Positions 18,074-28,500 of a stretch of DNA of 64,000 bases are shown in pieces; the first letter of the stretch is position 1, and each line of letters starts with the position of its first letter. Position numbers and translations under genes: made by a program. The notes under the pieces are model-generated. The model did not search any database, was not told the origin of the DNA, and saw only the letters and a list, made by a program, of their open reading frames with translations. Location: assembly GCF_900187225.1 (NCBI RefSeq), contig NZ_LT906436.1:1178001-1242000 (forward strand), given 5' to 3'. Source of the DNA: Listeria monocytogenes (GTDB lineage Bacteria > Bacillota > Bacilli > Lactobacillales > Listeriaceae).

Positions 18074-19153
18074 ATGGATGAACAATTAAAGATGTTAAAA
18101 GCATTAACAGATGCAAAAGGTATTCCTGGTAACGAACGTGCAGTGAGAAGCGTGTTCCGCGAATATATCGAACCGTTAGCGGATAGTTTTGAAACAGATG
18201 GCTTAGGAAGTGCCGTAGCTAAAAAAGTTGGAGCGGAAGATGGCCCAAAAATCATGATTGCTGGTCATTTAGATGAAGTTGGCTTTATGGTTACGCAAAT
18301 TGATGATAAAGGTTTTATTAAATTTCAAACTGTAGGCGGCTGGGTTTCCCAAGTAATGCTCGCACAAAAAGTAACCATCGTGACGCGTTCTGGCGAAGAA
18401 ATCACAGGTGTTATCGGTTCTAAACCACCACATGTGATGACAGCAGCTGAACGTCAAAAATCATTCGATATTAAAGATATGTTTATTGATGTCGGTGCAG
18501 TAGATAAAGCAGAAGTAGAAAGTTACGGAATTCGTCCTGGTGATATGATTGTGCCAGCATTTGATTTTACCGTAATGAAAAACGAAAAATTCTTACTTGC
18601 AAAAGCTTGGGATAACCGTATTGGTCTTGCAATTGCGATTGAAGTACTTAAAAACTTACAAAAAGAACAACATCCAAATATCGTTTACGGCGTTGGAACG
18701 GTTCAAGAAGAAGTCGGTTTACGTGGCGCGAAAACAGCCGCACATTTCGTACAACCAGATATTGGTTTTGCTGTTGATGTTGGCATCGCGGGAGATACTC
18801 CGGGTGTAACCGACAAAGAAGCGATGAGCAAAATGGGTGAAGGTCCACAAATCGTTATTTACGATGCATCAATGGTAGCACACGCTGGTCTTCGCGATTT
18901 TGTAACGGACGTAGCAGACGAATTATCCATTCCTTACCAATTTGAAGCAATTCCAATGGGTGGAACGGATTCTGGTTCGATTCATTTAACAGGAAACGGA
19001 ATCCCGTCACTATCCATTACCATTGCAACACGCTACATTCATTCTCATTCCTCGATGCTACATCGCGATGATTTTGAAAATGCAGTGAAACTAATTACCG
19101 AAGTAGTCAAACGTTTAGATAAAGAAAAAGTAACAGAAATTCGCTTAGGTTGA
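18074..19153 (+). CDS. M42-family metallopeptidase (glutamyl/deblocking aminopeptidase)
   Basis: 359 aa cytoplasmic dinuclear-zinc aminopeptidase of the YsdC/FrvX type, sometimes misannotated endoglucanase. Metal and catalytic motifs are visible: [11 protein letters not shown] (first ligand His/Asp), [17 protein letters not shown] (catalytic Glu pair), [12 protein letters not shown] and the late [11 protein letters not shown] ligand. AAGGAGGG at 18059-18066 sits 8 nt before ATG 18074, so the in-frame ATG 18041 is rejected. Likely role: processing of peptides in the cytoplasm. The next gene starts 25 nt downstream, so the two may be co-transcribed. Confidence 0.92.
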   Translation: MDEQLKMLKALTDAKGIPGNERAVRSVFREYIEPLADSFETDGLGSAVAKKVGAEDGPKIMIAGHLDEVGFMVTQIDDKGFIKFQTVGGWVSQVMLAQKVTIVTRSGEEITGVIGSKPPHVMTAAERQKSFDIKDMFIDVGAVDKAEVESYGIRPGDMIVPAFDFTVMKNEKFLLAKAWDNRIGLAIAIEVLKNLQKEQHPNIVYGVGTVQEEVGLRGAKTAAHFVQPDIGFAVDVGIAGDTPGVTDKEAMSKMGEGPQIVIYDASMVAHAGLRDFVTDVADELSIPYQFEAIPMGGTDSGSIHLTGNGIPSLSITIATRYIHSHSSMLHRDDFENAVKLITEVVKRLDKEKVTEIRLG

Positions 19154-19178
19154 GTTTCGAGAAAAGAGGACAACTTTT

Positions 19179-19937
19179 ATGGAACAGATTCAATCAGTAA
19201 AAAACGACCGTGTCAAAACATGGAAAAAACTACAAACGAGAAAAGGCCGCGATAAAACGGGAACTTATTTGGTGGAAGGCTTCCATTTAGTGGAAGAAGC
19301 ATTACGTCAAGATGGTTTAGTACTGGAGCTGCTTGTTTCAAGTGGTGTTTCTGTTCCGGAAGAGTGGTTAAAAGACGATTATGATGTATTTGAAATTAGT
19401 ACAGAAATCAGCCACTTAATTAGCGAAACAATGACAGAGCAAGGCGTTTTTGCAGTAGTCGCAACATCTGAACCAGATATGATGCTTTTATACGGGAAAA
19501 AATTATTGCTAGTAGATGCAGTGCAAGATCCAGGTAATGTAGGCACGCTAATTCGTACGGCTGATGCTGCTGGATATGATTGCGTCGTGCTTGGCAAGGG
19601 AAGTGCAGATCTTTATAATCCTAAAGTAATTCGTAGTACGCAAGGTAGCCACTTCCATATTCCCGTTATTCAAGCAAATTTATTTGATTGGATTGCGAAT
19701 TTAGAAGAAGAGGGCGTTCCAGTTATTGGTGCAGTTCTCGATGACCAAGCGAAATCATTAAACGACATGACAAAACGTGACACTTTAGCGTTAATGGTCG
19801 GAAATGAAGGTAATGGTATTTCTCCTGAATTACAAGATCGTCTTTCTGAAAAAGTATATATTCCAATATATGGAGACAGTGAATCATTGAATGTCGCAGT
19901 TGCGGCTGGAATTCTACTTTACGGCTTAAGAAAATAA
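19179..19937 (+). CDS. TrmH/SpoU-family rRNA 2'-O-methyltransferase
   Basis: 252 aa. The N-terminal ~95 residues form the SpoU substrate-binding domain (KTWKKLQTRKGRDKTGTYLVEG). The C-terminal alpha/beta-knot has DAVQDPGNVGTLIRTADAAG (motif 1), VIRSTQGSHFHIP, ALMVGNEGNGIS (motif 2) and SLNVAVAAGILLYGL (motif 3). It methylates ribose in rRNA using SAM; the exact nucleotide is not deducible. B. subtilis YsgA is the likely counterpart, and its location just upstream of pheST is conserved in Bacilli. Confidence 0.93.
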   Translation: MEQIQSVKNDRVKTWKKLQTRKGRDKTGTYLVEGFHLVEEALRQDGLVLELLVSSGVSVPEEWLKDDYDVFEISTEISHLISETMTEQGVFAVVATSEPDMMLLYGKKLLLVDAVQDPGNVGTLIRTADAAGYDCVVLGKGSADLYNPKVIRSTQGSHFHIPVIQANLFDWIANLEEEGVPVIGAVLDDQAKSLNDMTKRDTLALMVGNEGNGISPELQDRLSEKVYIPIYGDSESLNVAVAAGILLYGLRK

Positions 19938-19938
19938 A

Positions 19939-19984
19939 GAAAAAGTGGTGGCTAAGTTGTTTTGACTTAGCCACCACTTTTTTA
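19939..19984. terminator. Bidirectional terminator between convergent genes
   Basis: A 15-bp perfect stem (AAAGTGGTGGCTAAG / CTTAGCCACCACTTT) with a 9-nt loop and A/T runs on both sides. Confidence 0.93.
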
Positions 19985-20341
19985 GATTTCTTCTTGTTTT
20001 TCAATAGTCACTTCCCGAATAGCAACGTTTTTTAAATCGGCTACAACACTATGCATATAATCAAATGCCGCACCCCAGTCAATTCCAGTAAAAAAGCCAT
20101 TTGAACTACCGGTGGAGATTATCGTTACTTCTGTTTCTCCGTGAAAATTATTAATCGTAACAAAAAGTGCCGCACGATTAGAAGAGCGGAAATAAAACTT
20201 TTCGCAAGCAAGTGTTGCAAGCTCTCCAAAATCAAAAGTTCTAACTTCAGAAAACACGATATTCGATCCCACTTGACCAGCTTTAATTATTTCGAAAGTT
20301 TCTGAAACGTCCGTTTTAACAATATAGCGTATGGATGGCAT
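19982..20341 (-). CDS. Small conserved protein, DUF6054-like
   Basis: 119 aa, soluble, no signal peptide. Mixed alpha/beta character with a central GETEVTIISTGSSNGFFTGIDWG segment that resembles the DUF6054 family; the family name is from memory and tentative. No catalytic motif recognised. It is transcribed convergently to the rRNA methyltransferase and divergently from the HxlR regulator gene (148 bp to the regulator gene's upstream side). Function unknown. Confidence 0.7.
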   Translation of the reverse strand: MPSIRYIVKTDVSETFEIIKAGQVGSNIVFSEVRTFDFGELATLACEKFYFRSSNRAALFVTINNFHGETEVTIISTGSSNGFFTGIDWGAAFDYMHSVVADLKNVAIREVTIEKQEEI

Positions 20342-20497
20342 ATCAGTACCTCTTTCTATATAACTATCTTATATATAGTTTAAGATAGTTAAAGAATTTA
20401 GTCAATAGAACTACAACTTACTAAATATAAGCAACATAGTATTTATTAGTTACTTTCTGATGATAGATATGGTACAATAACGTTAGAGGTGAGAATT

Positions 20498-20821
20498 ATG
20501 ACTGATGCACATACAGTATGTCCGAAGTTTGAATCGGCGTTCCAATTACTAGGTAAACGCTGGACTGGACTTATCATCAATGTCTTACTGACTGGTCCAA
20601 AAAGGTTTAAACAAGTTGCCGCTGAGATCCCGCAAATGAGTGATCGGGTGCTTGCAGAACGTTTGAAGGAACTTGAGGAAATGGATATTTGCTTAAGACA
20701 AGTTTATCCAGAAACTCCTGTACGCATTGAATATGAATTAACCGAAAAAGGGAAAGCCCTCCAAGAAGTAATGCTTGAAGTCCAGTGCTGGGCGGATAAA
20801 TGGGTGGAAGTACCTAATTAA
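20498..20821 (+). CDS. HxlR-family winged-helix transcriptional regulator
   Basis: 107 aa. The N-terminal VCPKFESAFQLLGKRWTGLII and RFKQVAAEIPQMSDRVLAERLKEL are the HxlR/MarR-like DNA-binding core, with a conserved early Cys that in relatives senses thiol stress. ATG 20498 is preferred to GTG 20489 because AGAGGTGAG (20485-20493) is the SD. It probably regulates itself or the divergent gene. Many paralogues control quinone or aldehyde detoxification genes; none is adjacent here. Confidence 0.9.
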   Translation: MTDAHTVCPKFESAFQLLGKRWTGLIINVLLTGPKRFKQVAAEIPQMSDRVLAERLKELEEMDICLRQVYPETPVRIEYELTEKGKALQEVMLEVQCWADKWVEVPN

Positions 20822-20826
20822 AAAAG

Positions 20827-20865
20827 AAATAATCTCTCCAACCAATTTGGGGAGATTATTTTTTA
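20827..20865 (+). terminator. Intrinsic terminator after hxlR-like gene
   Basis: AAATAATCTCTCC / GGGGAGATTATTT stem with a 9-11 nt loop and T6 tail. Confidence 0.9.
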
Positions 20866-20867
20866 GC

Positions 20868-20896
20868 TTGAATCTTTCCTAGAACCATACTATAAT
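20868..20896 (+). promoter_or_regulatory. pheS: Sigma-A promoter of the pheST leader
   Basis: TTGAAT (20868-20873), 17-nt spacer, perfect TATAAT (20891-20896); transcription should start about 20903, giving a leader of some 285 nt. Confidence 0.85.
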
Positions 20897-20902
20897 AGAA
20901 AT

Positions 20903-21160
20903 TATCTAAATAAATAAAGACAATGAAAGAGCCAAGTAGCAAACTGAGTCTGTATAGGGAGAAGTGGTCATAGACTGAAAGCCACTTTACAAACGAATTT
21001 GTGAACATTTCACCTCTGGAGTCGCCGCCGGGAAGCACAAGTAGTGTGAAGGTGGTCCGGTTACTAAGCCGTTATCGAATTATGAGTGGGAACAATTTTT
21101 TGTTCTTATTAGGGTGGTACCGCGAGAAGTCTCGTCCCTTTGTGGATAGAGCTTTTTTAT
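20903..21160 (+). ncRNA. T-box leader (tRNA-Phe-sensing) upstream of pheST
   Basis: The conserved T-box sequence AGGGTGGTACCGCG lies at 21111-21124, followed by a terminator hairpin (CTCGTCC / GGATAGAG with one bulge) and T6 at 21130-21155. An AGTA loop element near 20934 and the triplet TTC at 21009-21011 fit a stem I specifier loop for phenylalanine. When uncharged tRNA-Phe pairs with specifier and T-box, the antiterminator forms and pheST is transcribed. The T-box identity is certain from the motif; the exact specifier position is inferred. Confidence 0.93.
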
Positions 21161-21187
21161 TTTGTCTAAAAAGAAGGAGTGAACGGT

Positions 21188-22240
21188 ATGTTAGAACAGT
21201 TACAGACGCTGAAAAGTGAAGCAGAAACGCAAATCAACGAAGCATCGGACTTAAAAACATTAAACGACTTACGGGTAAAATACCTTGGTAAAAAAGGCCC
21301 GATGACCGAAATTATGAAACAAATGGGGAAACTTTCCGCAGAAGAGCGACCAAAAATGGGTTCGCTTGCCAATGAAGTAAGGACAGCTTTAACAGAAGCG
21401 ATTTCTAGTAAACAACAAATTTTAGAAACAGAAGCAATCAATGAAAAACTAAAATCAGAAACCATTGACGTTACATTACCAGGGACTGCGCCAAGTATTG
21501 GAACAAAACACCTGCTAACACAAGTAATTGAAGAAATGGAAGATATGTTCATTGGAATGGGTTACGAAATTGCAGAAGGGCCAGAAGTAGAACTAGATTA
21601 CTACAACTTCGAAGCGCTAAATTTACCTAAAGATCACCCAGCTCGTGATATGCAAGATAGCTTCTATATTACAGAAAATACTTTACTACGTACCCAAACT
21701 TCACCTGTACAAGCTAGAACAATGGAAAAACATGACTTCTCTAAAGGACCAATCAAAGTTATCTGTCCAGGAAAAGTGTACCGCCGCGATAATGATGATG
21801 CGACTCACTCCCACCAATTTACGCAAATTGAAGGGCTAGTTGTTGGCGAAAATATCACGTTTGCTGACTTAAAAGGAACATTAACTGTTCTCGCAAAAAC
21901 GATGTTTGGTGAAGAACGTGAAATTCGTCTTCGTCCATCATTCTTCCCGTTCACAGAACCATCCGTTGAAATGGATATCTCTTGCTTTAAATGTGGTGGT
22001 AAAGGTTGTCGCGTTTGTAAAGGAACCGGTTGGATTGAAATTTTAGGAAGCGGGATGGTACATCCAAACGTCCTTGAAATGTCTGGAATTGATTCTACTC
22101 GATACAGCGGCTTTGCTTTTGGCTTAGGGCCTGAACGAGTTGCGATGTTGAAATATGCGGTGGATGATATTCGCCACCTTTATACAAATGATTTACGCTT
22201 TACGAAGCAATTCCAAAGTACAGAAACGGGGGAAATCTAA
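21188..22240 (+). CDS. pheS: Phenylalanine--tRNA ligase alpha subunit
   Basis: Catalytic subunit of the (alpha-beta)2 class II synthetase. The N-terminal coiled coil (residues 1-85) binds tRNA. The catalytic core has the [14 protein letters not shown] motif, [13 protein letters not shown] (motif 2 region), a C-x2-C zinc-like [17 protein letters not shown] segment and [16 protein letters not shown] (motif 3). 350 aa. ATG 21188 is set by AAGGAGTG at 21173-21180; an in-frame GTG at 21179 overlaps that SD. The TAATG junction couples it to pheT. Confidence 0.97.
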   Translation: MLEQLQTLKSEAETQINEASDLKTLNDLRVKYLGKKGPMTEIMKQMGKLSAEERPKMGSLANEVRTALTEAISSKQQILETEAINEKLKSETIDVTLPGTAPSIGTKHLLTQVIEEMEDMFIGMGYEIAEGPEVELDYYNFEALNLPKDHPARDMQDSFYITENTLLRTQTSPVQARTMEKHDFSKGPIKVICPGKVYRRDNDDATHSHQFTQIEGLVVGENITFADLKGTLTVLAKTMFGEEREIRLRPSFFPFTEPSVEMDISCFKCGGKGCRVCKGTGWIEILGSGMVHPNVLEMSGIDSTRYSGFAFGLGPERVAMLKYAVDDIRHLYTNDLRFTKQFQSTETGEI

Positions 22241-24648
22241 TGTTAGTATCATATAATTGGGTCAAAGAATTTTTCCAAGACTTCCCGTTAACGGCGGAAG
22301 AGCTAGGAGAAGCGATTACAAGAACAGGTATTGAAATCGAAGGCGTAGAAGAATTAAGCGCTAGTTTGAAAAATGTCGTAGTTGGTGAAGTATTATCATG
22401 CGAACGCCACCCTGATGCAGAAAAATTGAATAAATGTCTCGTTCAAACAGACGAAGCAGAACCAGTTCAAATCATTTGTGGAGCTCCAAACGTTGCAGCT
22501 GGTCAAAAAGTAATCGTAGCCAAAGTTGGCGCAAGACTTCCAGGTGGACTTAAAATCAAACGCGCAAAACTACGCGGTGAAGTGTCAGAGGGAATGATTT
22601 GCTCCCTCGCAGAACTTGGCTTTGAAAGCAAAGTTGTGCCAAAAGTATACGCAGAAGGCATTTATGTATTACCTGCGCACGTGGAAACGGGTGTAAATGC
22701 AATCACGTTACTTGGGCTAGATGATGCGATTTTGGATATGGCAATCACACCAAACCGCGCAGACGCATTGAGCATGAACGGTGTAGCTCACGAGGTTGGT
22801 GCGATTATTCATCAAAAACCAGCACAACCTACCGAGCCTGACGTATCTGAAAAAGGAAAAGCAGAAGATTTCATTTCTGTAGAAGTAGAAAATCCAGCCG
22901 AAACACCTTACTATGCTATTAAAATGGTAGAAAATATCGAAATCAAAGAATCACCACTATGGCTTCAAACGAAACTAATGAAAGCCGGGATTCGTCCACA
23001 TAATAACGTTGTCGATGTCACAAACTACATCAATTTATTATACGGACAACCGTTGCATTCTTTTGACTACGATAAAATTGGCAGCAAGAAAATTGTTGTA
23101 CGTTCTGCAAAAGAGCAAGAAGAAATTACTACGCTTGATGGCGAGAAAAGAACTTTACAAGCTGGGCATACAGTTATCACTAACGGAGTAGAACCAATTG
23201 CTATCGCCGGCGTTATGGGGGGAGAATTTTCCGAAGTTACCGCAAATACAACAACCGTTGCGCTAGAAGGTGCTATTTTCAGCAGCTCTTCCATCGGTAA
23301 AGCATCTCGCGAATTATACCTACGTACAGAAGCGAGCATTCGTTACGACAAAGGATCGGATGCCTGGAAAGTAGAAAAAGCACTTGCGCACGGCGGAGCA
23401 CTAATCGCTGAACTGAGCGGCGGTACACTAGTCGGCGGTGTCGTAGAAGTAGATAACCGTGAAAAAGCAGTGAATAAAATCGAAACGAGCCTAACACGCA
23501 TTAACCGCATTTTAGGAACCGCAATTACGCTTACGGAAATTGAAACTATTTTTGATCGTTTAGGATTTGTATTAGAAGTAAAAAATGATGCTCTAATCAT
23601 TGAAGTACCAACAAGACGTTGGGATATTACGATTGAAGCGGATATTTTAGAAGAAGTAGCTCGGATTTACGGTTACGATGAAATTCCGGTAACACTTCCG
23701 GCGACAAGCACAACAGGAGGCTTATCAGACAGCCAAAAAGCTCGTCGTGTCATGCGCGCTTATTTAGAAGGAGCAGGGCTTAACCAAGCATTAACTTACT
23801 CTTTAACATCTAAAAAAGATGCAACTCGTCTAGCACTTTCTGATGAAAAAACAGTTGCATTATCGATGCCAATGAGCGAAGAACATAGCCATTTAAGAAC
23901 AAGTATCGTTCCACAATTAATTCGTAGCGCAAGTTATAACATCGCTCGTAAAAATATGGACGTGGCACTTTATGAAATGGGTACCGTATTCTACGCAACA
24001 GAAGGCGACAATTTACCAATTGAACAAGAGCATTTGGCAGGTCTAATTACTGGAAACTGGCACATTGCAGATTGGCAAAAAACACCGAAACCAGTAGACT
24101 TCTTCGTTTTAAAAGGAATTGTCGAAGGCTTAGTGAACAAATTAGGTATCAAATCCGAACTTCACTGGAAACAAACTGAAAAAGAAGAACTGCATCCGGG
24201 AAGAACCGCGAGCCTTGTTTTAGAAGGGCAAGAAATCGGCTATCTTGGGGCGCTTCATCCAGCAGTAGAAGCGAACTATGATTTAAAAGAAACGTATGTA
24301 TTCGAAATCAATGTGGCGGCTTTACTAGATGCAACCAAAGAAAAAGTTGTGTATCATCCAATTCCACGTTACCCAGAAATGACACGCGACTTAGCATTAC
24401 TTGTGGATAAAGATACTGACCACGCAGCAATTTCGCAAGTAATCAAAGAGCACGGCGGGAAATTACTTGTCGATATCGAGCTATTTGATATTTTCGAAGG
24501 GGAGAGCCTTGGCGAAAATAAAAAATCACTCGCATACACATTGACTTTCCTAGACAGCGAAAGAACACTAGTCGAAGAAGATGTACAAAAAGCAACCAAC
24601 AAAGTAGTAGAAGCATTACAGGAAAAACTAAATGCAATTATTCGCTAA
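22240..24648 (+). CDS. pheT: Phenylalanine--tRNA ligase beta subunit
   Basis: 802 aa editing and tRNA-binding subunit. Domains in order: N-terminal, with an EMAP-like tRNA-binding domain around 40-150 (VVGEVLSCERHPDAEKL); B3/B4 editing domain (about 205-400, RPHNNVVDVTNY, TLDGEKR); B5 (about 405-475, RIYGYDEIP at its end); inactive synthetase-like core; C-terminal ferredoxin-like anticodon-binding domain (YPEMTRDLALLVD). Length and order are standard. It shares the T-box control of pheS. Confidence 0.97.
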   Translation: MLVSYNWVKEFFQDFPLTAEELGEAITRTGIEIEGVEELSASLKNVVVGEVLSCERHPDAEKLNKCLVQTDEAEPVQIICGAPNVAAGQKVIVAKVGARLPGGLKIKRAKLRGEVSEGMICSLAELGFESKVVPKVYAEGIYVLPAHVETGVNAITLLGLDDAILDMAITPNRADALSMNGVAHEVGAIIHQKPAQPTEPDVSEKGKAEDFISVEVENPAETPYYAIKMVENIEIKESPLWLQTKLMKAGIRPHNNVVDVTNYINLLYGQPLHSFDYDKIGSKKIVVRSAKEQEEITTLDGEKRTLQAGHTVITNGVEPIAIAGVMGGEFSEVTANTTTVALEGAIFSSSSIGKASRELYLRTEASIRYDKGSDAWKVEKALAHGGALIAELSGGTLVGGVVEVDNREKAVNKIETSLTRINRILGTAITLTEIETIFDRLGFVLEVKNDALIIEVPTRRWDITIEADILEEVARIYGYDEIPVTLPATSTTGGLSDSQKARRVMRAYLEGAGLNQALTYSLTSKKDATRLALSDEKTVALSMPMSEEHSHLRTSIVPQLIRSASYNIARKNMDVALYEMGTVFYATEGDNLPIEQEHLAGLITGNWHIADWQKTPKPVDFFVLKGIVEGLVNKLGIKSELHWKQTEKEELHPGRTASLVLEGQEIGYLGALHPAVEANYDLKETYVFEINVAALLDATKEKVVYHPIPRYPEMTRDLALLVDKDTDHAAISQVIKEHGGKLLVDIELFDIFEGESLGENKKSLAYTLTFLDSERTLVEEDVQKATNKVVEALQEKLNAIIR

Positions 24649-24654
24649 ATAAAG

Positions 24655-24706
24655 AAGAACTAAGCTACCTGGAAAACATTTTCAGCTAGTTTAGTTCTTT
24701 TTTTGT
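24655..24706 (+). terminator. Intrinsic terminator of pheST
   Basis: AAGAACTAA-GCT / AGC-TAG-TTTAGTTCTT arms with T7 tail. Confidence 0.85.
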
Positions 24707-24768
24707 TTTTTATAAAATAGTGGAAATCTTTCCTTTTTTAGTACTTCACTTACTTAAATAACACATGT

Positions 24769-24774
24769 TATAAT
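24769..24774 (+). promoter_or_regulatory. -10 box of the ABC exporter operon
   Basis: Perfect TATAAT preceded by a weak -35 region; it overlaps an in-frame upstream ATG (24773), which argues that this ATG is not translated. Confidence 0.5.
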
Positions 24775-24808
24775 GATGGCACATGCCAGAGAAAAAAGGA
24801 CGAGAAAA

Positions 24809-25510
24809 ATGACCTATGTAGAAATGAAAGATGTATCTAAATACTATCAAATGGGCGAGAACGTTGTCACTGCTAATGATAAAATCACTTTCGGGATAAA
24901 AAAGGGTGAATTTGTTGTTATAGTTGGGCCTTCTGGGGCCGGAAAATCCACAGTATTAAACATACTTGGTGGAATGGATAGTGCAAGTGAAGGCAAAATT
25001 ATGGTAGATGGGCAGGATATTGCTCAATATAATGCAAAACAATTAACCAAATATCGGCGAACCGATGTCGGTTTTGTATTCCAATTTTACAATTTGGTAC
25101 CTAATTTGACTGCTAAAGAGAACGTAGAATTAGCTGCACAAATTGCGCCAAATGCATTAGACGCAGAAACTGTTTTAACTCAAGTTGGATTAAGTCACAG
25201 ATTAGACAATTTTCCAGCGCAATTATCTGGTGGGGAACAGCAACGTGTCGCTATAGCACGTGCACTTGCTAAAGCTCCTAAACTGTTACTGTGTGATGAG
25301 CCAACCGGTGCACTTGATTATGATACCGGCAAATCAGTCTTAAAATTATTACAAGAAACTTGCCGTAACACGGGGACAACCGTTATTGTTATTACCCATA
25401 ACACGGCGATTACGCCAATTGCTGATCGAATTATTGAAATTAATAATGCAAAAGTTCGTAGCATCAAAGAAAATTCAGAACCAATGTCCATTGATGATTT
25501 AGAATGGTAG
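24809..25510 (+). CDS. ABC transporter ATP-binding protein (MacB/LolD-type)
   Basis: 233 aa ATPase. Walker [11 protein letters not shown]-loop [10 protein letters not shown], signature [15 protein letters not shown], Walker [13 protein letters not shown] and H-loop VITHN are all intact. The subclass is that pairing with FtsX-like permeases, which drive mechanotransmission rather than bulk transport. AAAGGA sits about 9 nt before ATG 24809; the longer open frame from 24773 would begin inside the -10 box. The permease follows after 13 nt. Confidence 0.93.
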   Translation: MTYVEMKDVSKYYQMGENVVTANDKITFGIKKGEFVVIVGPSGAGKSTVLNILGGMDSASEGKIMVDGQDIAQYNAKQLTKYRRTDVGFVFQFYNLVPNLTAKENVELAAQIAPNALDAETVLTQVGLSHRLDNFPAQLSGGEQQRVAIARALAKAPKLLLCDEPTGALDYDTGKSVLKLLQETCRNTGTTVIVITHNTAITPIADRIIEINNAKVRSIKENSEPMSIDDLEW

Positions 25511-25523
25511 GAAGGAGCAACCA

Positions 25524-28500
25524 GTGAAACGTTCAGCTTTATGGAAAGATATCTACCGCGAAATATGGCGTTCTAAGAGCCGCTTTATTTCCATTTTTAT
25601 GCTGATTATGTTGGGCGTTGCTTTTTTCTCCGGATTAAAAGCAACTGGACCCGATATGCTTCTAACAGCCGACAACTATTTTAATAAGTATGAATTAGCT
25701 AATTTTAATGTGCAATCTACTTATGGACTAGATGAGACAGACAAGGAAGCACTTGAAGATATATCCGGTGTCGCACAAGTGGAACTCGGATATACAGCAG
25801 ATACTTTAATGAAAGATAAAAATATCGTAACGAAACTATTTTCCACATCTAAAAGCGATAATTTAAATCAATACAAGGTAATTAGTGGCCGTTTACCAGA
25901 AAAATCAGGAGAAATTGCGCTTGATAATAATCAACTTGTTCATAAAAATGTCAAAATTGGTGACAAAGTAACTTTTGTGAAAAGCGATGGTAACAAGCTA
26001 ACTGATACACTTAAAAAATCCACCTATAAAGTAGTCGGTTTTGTTAGCTCACCCGCTTATATCCAGAAATCCGAACGTGGCTCGAGCACGGTAGGTAAAG
26101 GAAAGACAGATGCTTTTGGTGTAATTCCAGAGCAAGATTTTAATTTACCAGAATACACTATTGCCAATCTTACTTTTGATAACTTAGCAGCAAAACAAGC
26201 TTTTAGCGACGAATATGTATCCACCGAAGAAAAAGATAAGAAAAGCGTCGAACAAGCTTTAGGAGATCAACCAGAAAAAAGACTAAATAAAATCAAGACG
26301 AGTGAGCAAAAGAAACTAAATGAGGCCACTGCAGAAATCAACAAAGGAAAAGCAGAATTAAAAGCAAATGAAGCAAAACTTGCAGATGCCAAAGCACAAT
26401 TAGAAGAAGGTTTCTCTAAATATAATGCAGCTAGAGCAAGTTACGATGCCAAAATCAAACAAAGTGAGGCAGAAATTGCAAATGGTGAAGCAGAACTTGC
26501 CAACGCCAAAAAACAACTGGATGCTGCAAAAATACAAATCGACCAAGGTGAGCAAGCGCTTATACAAGCTGAAATGGAATTGGAAGAAGGACGTGCGGCT
26601 TGGGAAGATGCCAATAATCTTCTAAATACAGCAAATGGTTATTTGCGAGAAGCGAAGTCGACTTTAGAAAATGTTTTAAAACAACCAGATTTAACTGATT
26701 TTGAGCTAGATCGCGCGAGTTTAACAGATTCGTTCCAAATGCTCGCGTCCGAACTTGATTTATCAAATGCGGACCGCGAGGAATATGAAAATGCCATGAA
26801 TAATTTACTAGATGATTATGAAAATGGCAATATTAGCGATGCAGAAATAAGAGAATCTATAAACGCGGCTCTTGCGCAAGTTGCTAACGCTGAAAATGAA
26901 TACCAATCAGTTAGAACTGCATTAGATGCTGAAAAACAAACAATAGAACAAGGCGAAAAAACATTAGCTGCCAAAAACCAAGAACTTCAACAAGCAAAAA
27001 TTGCTTACCAAGAAGGTCTTACCAAATATCAAGATGGTCTTGAAAAAATTTCGCTCGCAAAACAACAATTAGCTGTTGGAAAACAAACCGGTTCCTTAGA
27101 ATTACAAAGCGCACTTGCAAAATTAAATACCGGACAAGCAGAATACGATAAAAATTTTGCTTTATTTAAAAAAGAAAAAGCGAAAGCAGAAGCCAAGTTA
27201 ACTAGTGCGGAAAAAGATGTACAAATCGGCCAGCAAAAATTAGATGCGCTGAAAGTTCCGAAATACTATGTCCTTGATCGTAACGATAATCCAGGTTATA
27301 GCGAATACAAAGAAAATGCAGACCGTTTAACTTCCTTATCAACAGCCTTTCCAATTTTCTTCTTTCTAATTGCCGCGCTCGTTTGTTTAACGACAATGAC
27401 GCGCATGGTAGAGGAACAAAGAACACAAATTGGAACATTAAAAGCATTTGGTTATTCCAACGGTAGCATTATTTTGAAATATCTTGTTTACGGGTCGATT
27501 GCAAGTGTCATTGGAAGTGTCCTTGGAATTTTAATTGGCTTCCAGTTTTTCCCGAACATTATTTTCAATGCTTATAAATCCATGTATGAAATGCCATCTG
27601 TAGATATTGGATTTTATTGGAGTTATAGCTTACTTGCTTTATTTGTCGCTTTATTCTGTACAACATTTACAGCTTATGTAGCTTGTCGTGCTGAACTTCG
27701 CGCCAATGCAGCAACATTAATGCGTCCCAAAGCACCAAAAATTGGCAAACGGATTTTCTTAGAGCGGATTAGTTTTATTTGGAAACGAATGAACTTCACA
27801 AGTAAAGTGACTGCAAGAAATTTATTCCGCTACAAACAAAGAATGCTCATGACGGTTCTAGGTGTTGCTGGATGTACCGCATTAATTCTTACTGGTTTTG
27901 GGCTACGGAATTCAATTAGTGACATCGCCAAAATGCAATATGGCCAAATTATGAAATATGATGCAGCTATTTATCAAGACATGAGCGCACCACCAGCAGC
28001 CAAAGAAACCTTTGATGAAATAATGAATGATTCCAATATCAAAAGCAAATTGGCTATGTCACAAACAAATATTGAGACCGTTAAATCAGGACAATCAGCA
28101 CAAACTACATCAATCATTGTCCCTAAAAATTTGAATGAACTACCAAATTACATTGTGCTTCGCGACCGTGCTAGTCATACAACCGAAAAACTTACCGATG
28201 ATGGTGCGATTATAACGGAAAAACTGGCTAAATTATTCGACGTAAAACCAGGCGATACAATTACCGTCAAAAACGCTGAAAATGACAAATTCCAAATAAA
28301 AGTCAGTGCCATTACTGAAAACTATGCAATGCACTACATTTACATGACCAAAGCATATTATCAGCAAGTATTTAAAGAAAAACCTAGCTACAATTTAGAC
28401 TTATTAATGTTAAAAGATACCTCTGAAAAAGTAGAGAGCGATTTTGCGGAAAAATTAACAGATAGTAAAGCAATTTTAAATGTTACTTTTTCCAATAATG

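Noticed and set aside
24773-24808. ATG 24773 as the start of the ABC ATPase
   Set aside because: It lies in the TATAAT box and so would not be in the mRNA; ATG 24809 has a good SD.
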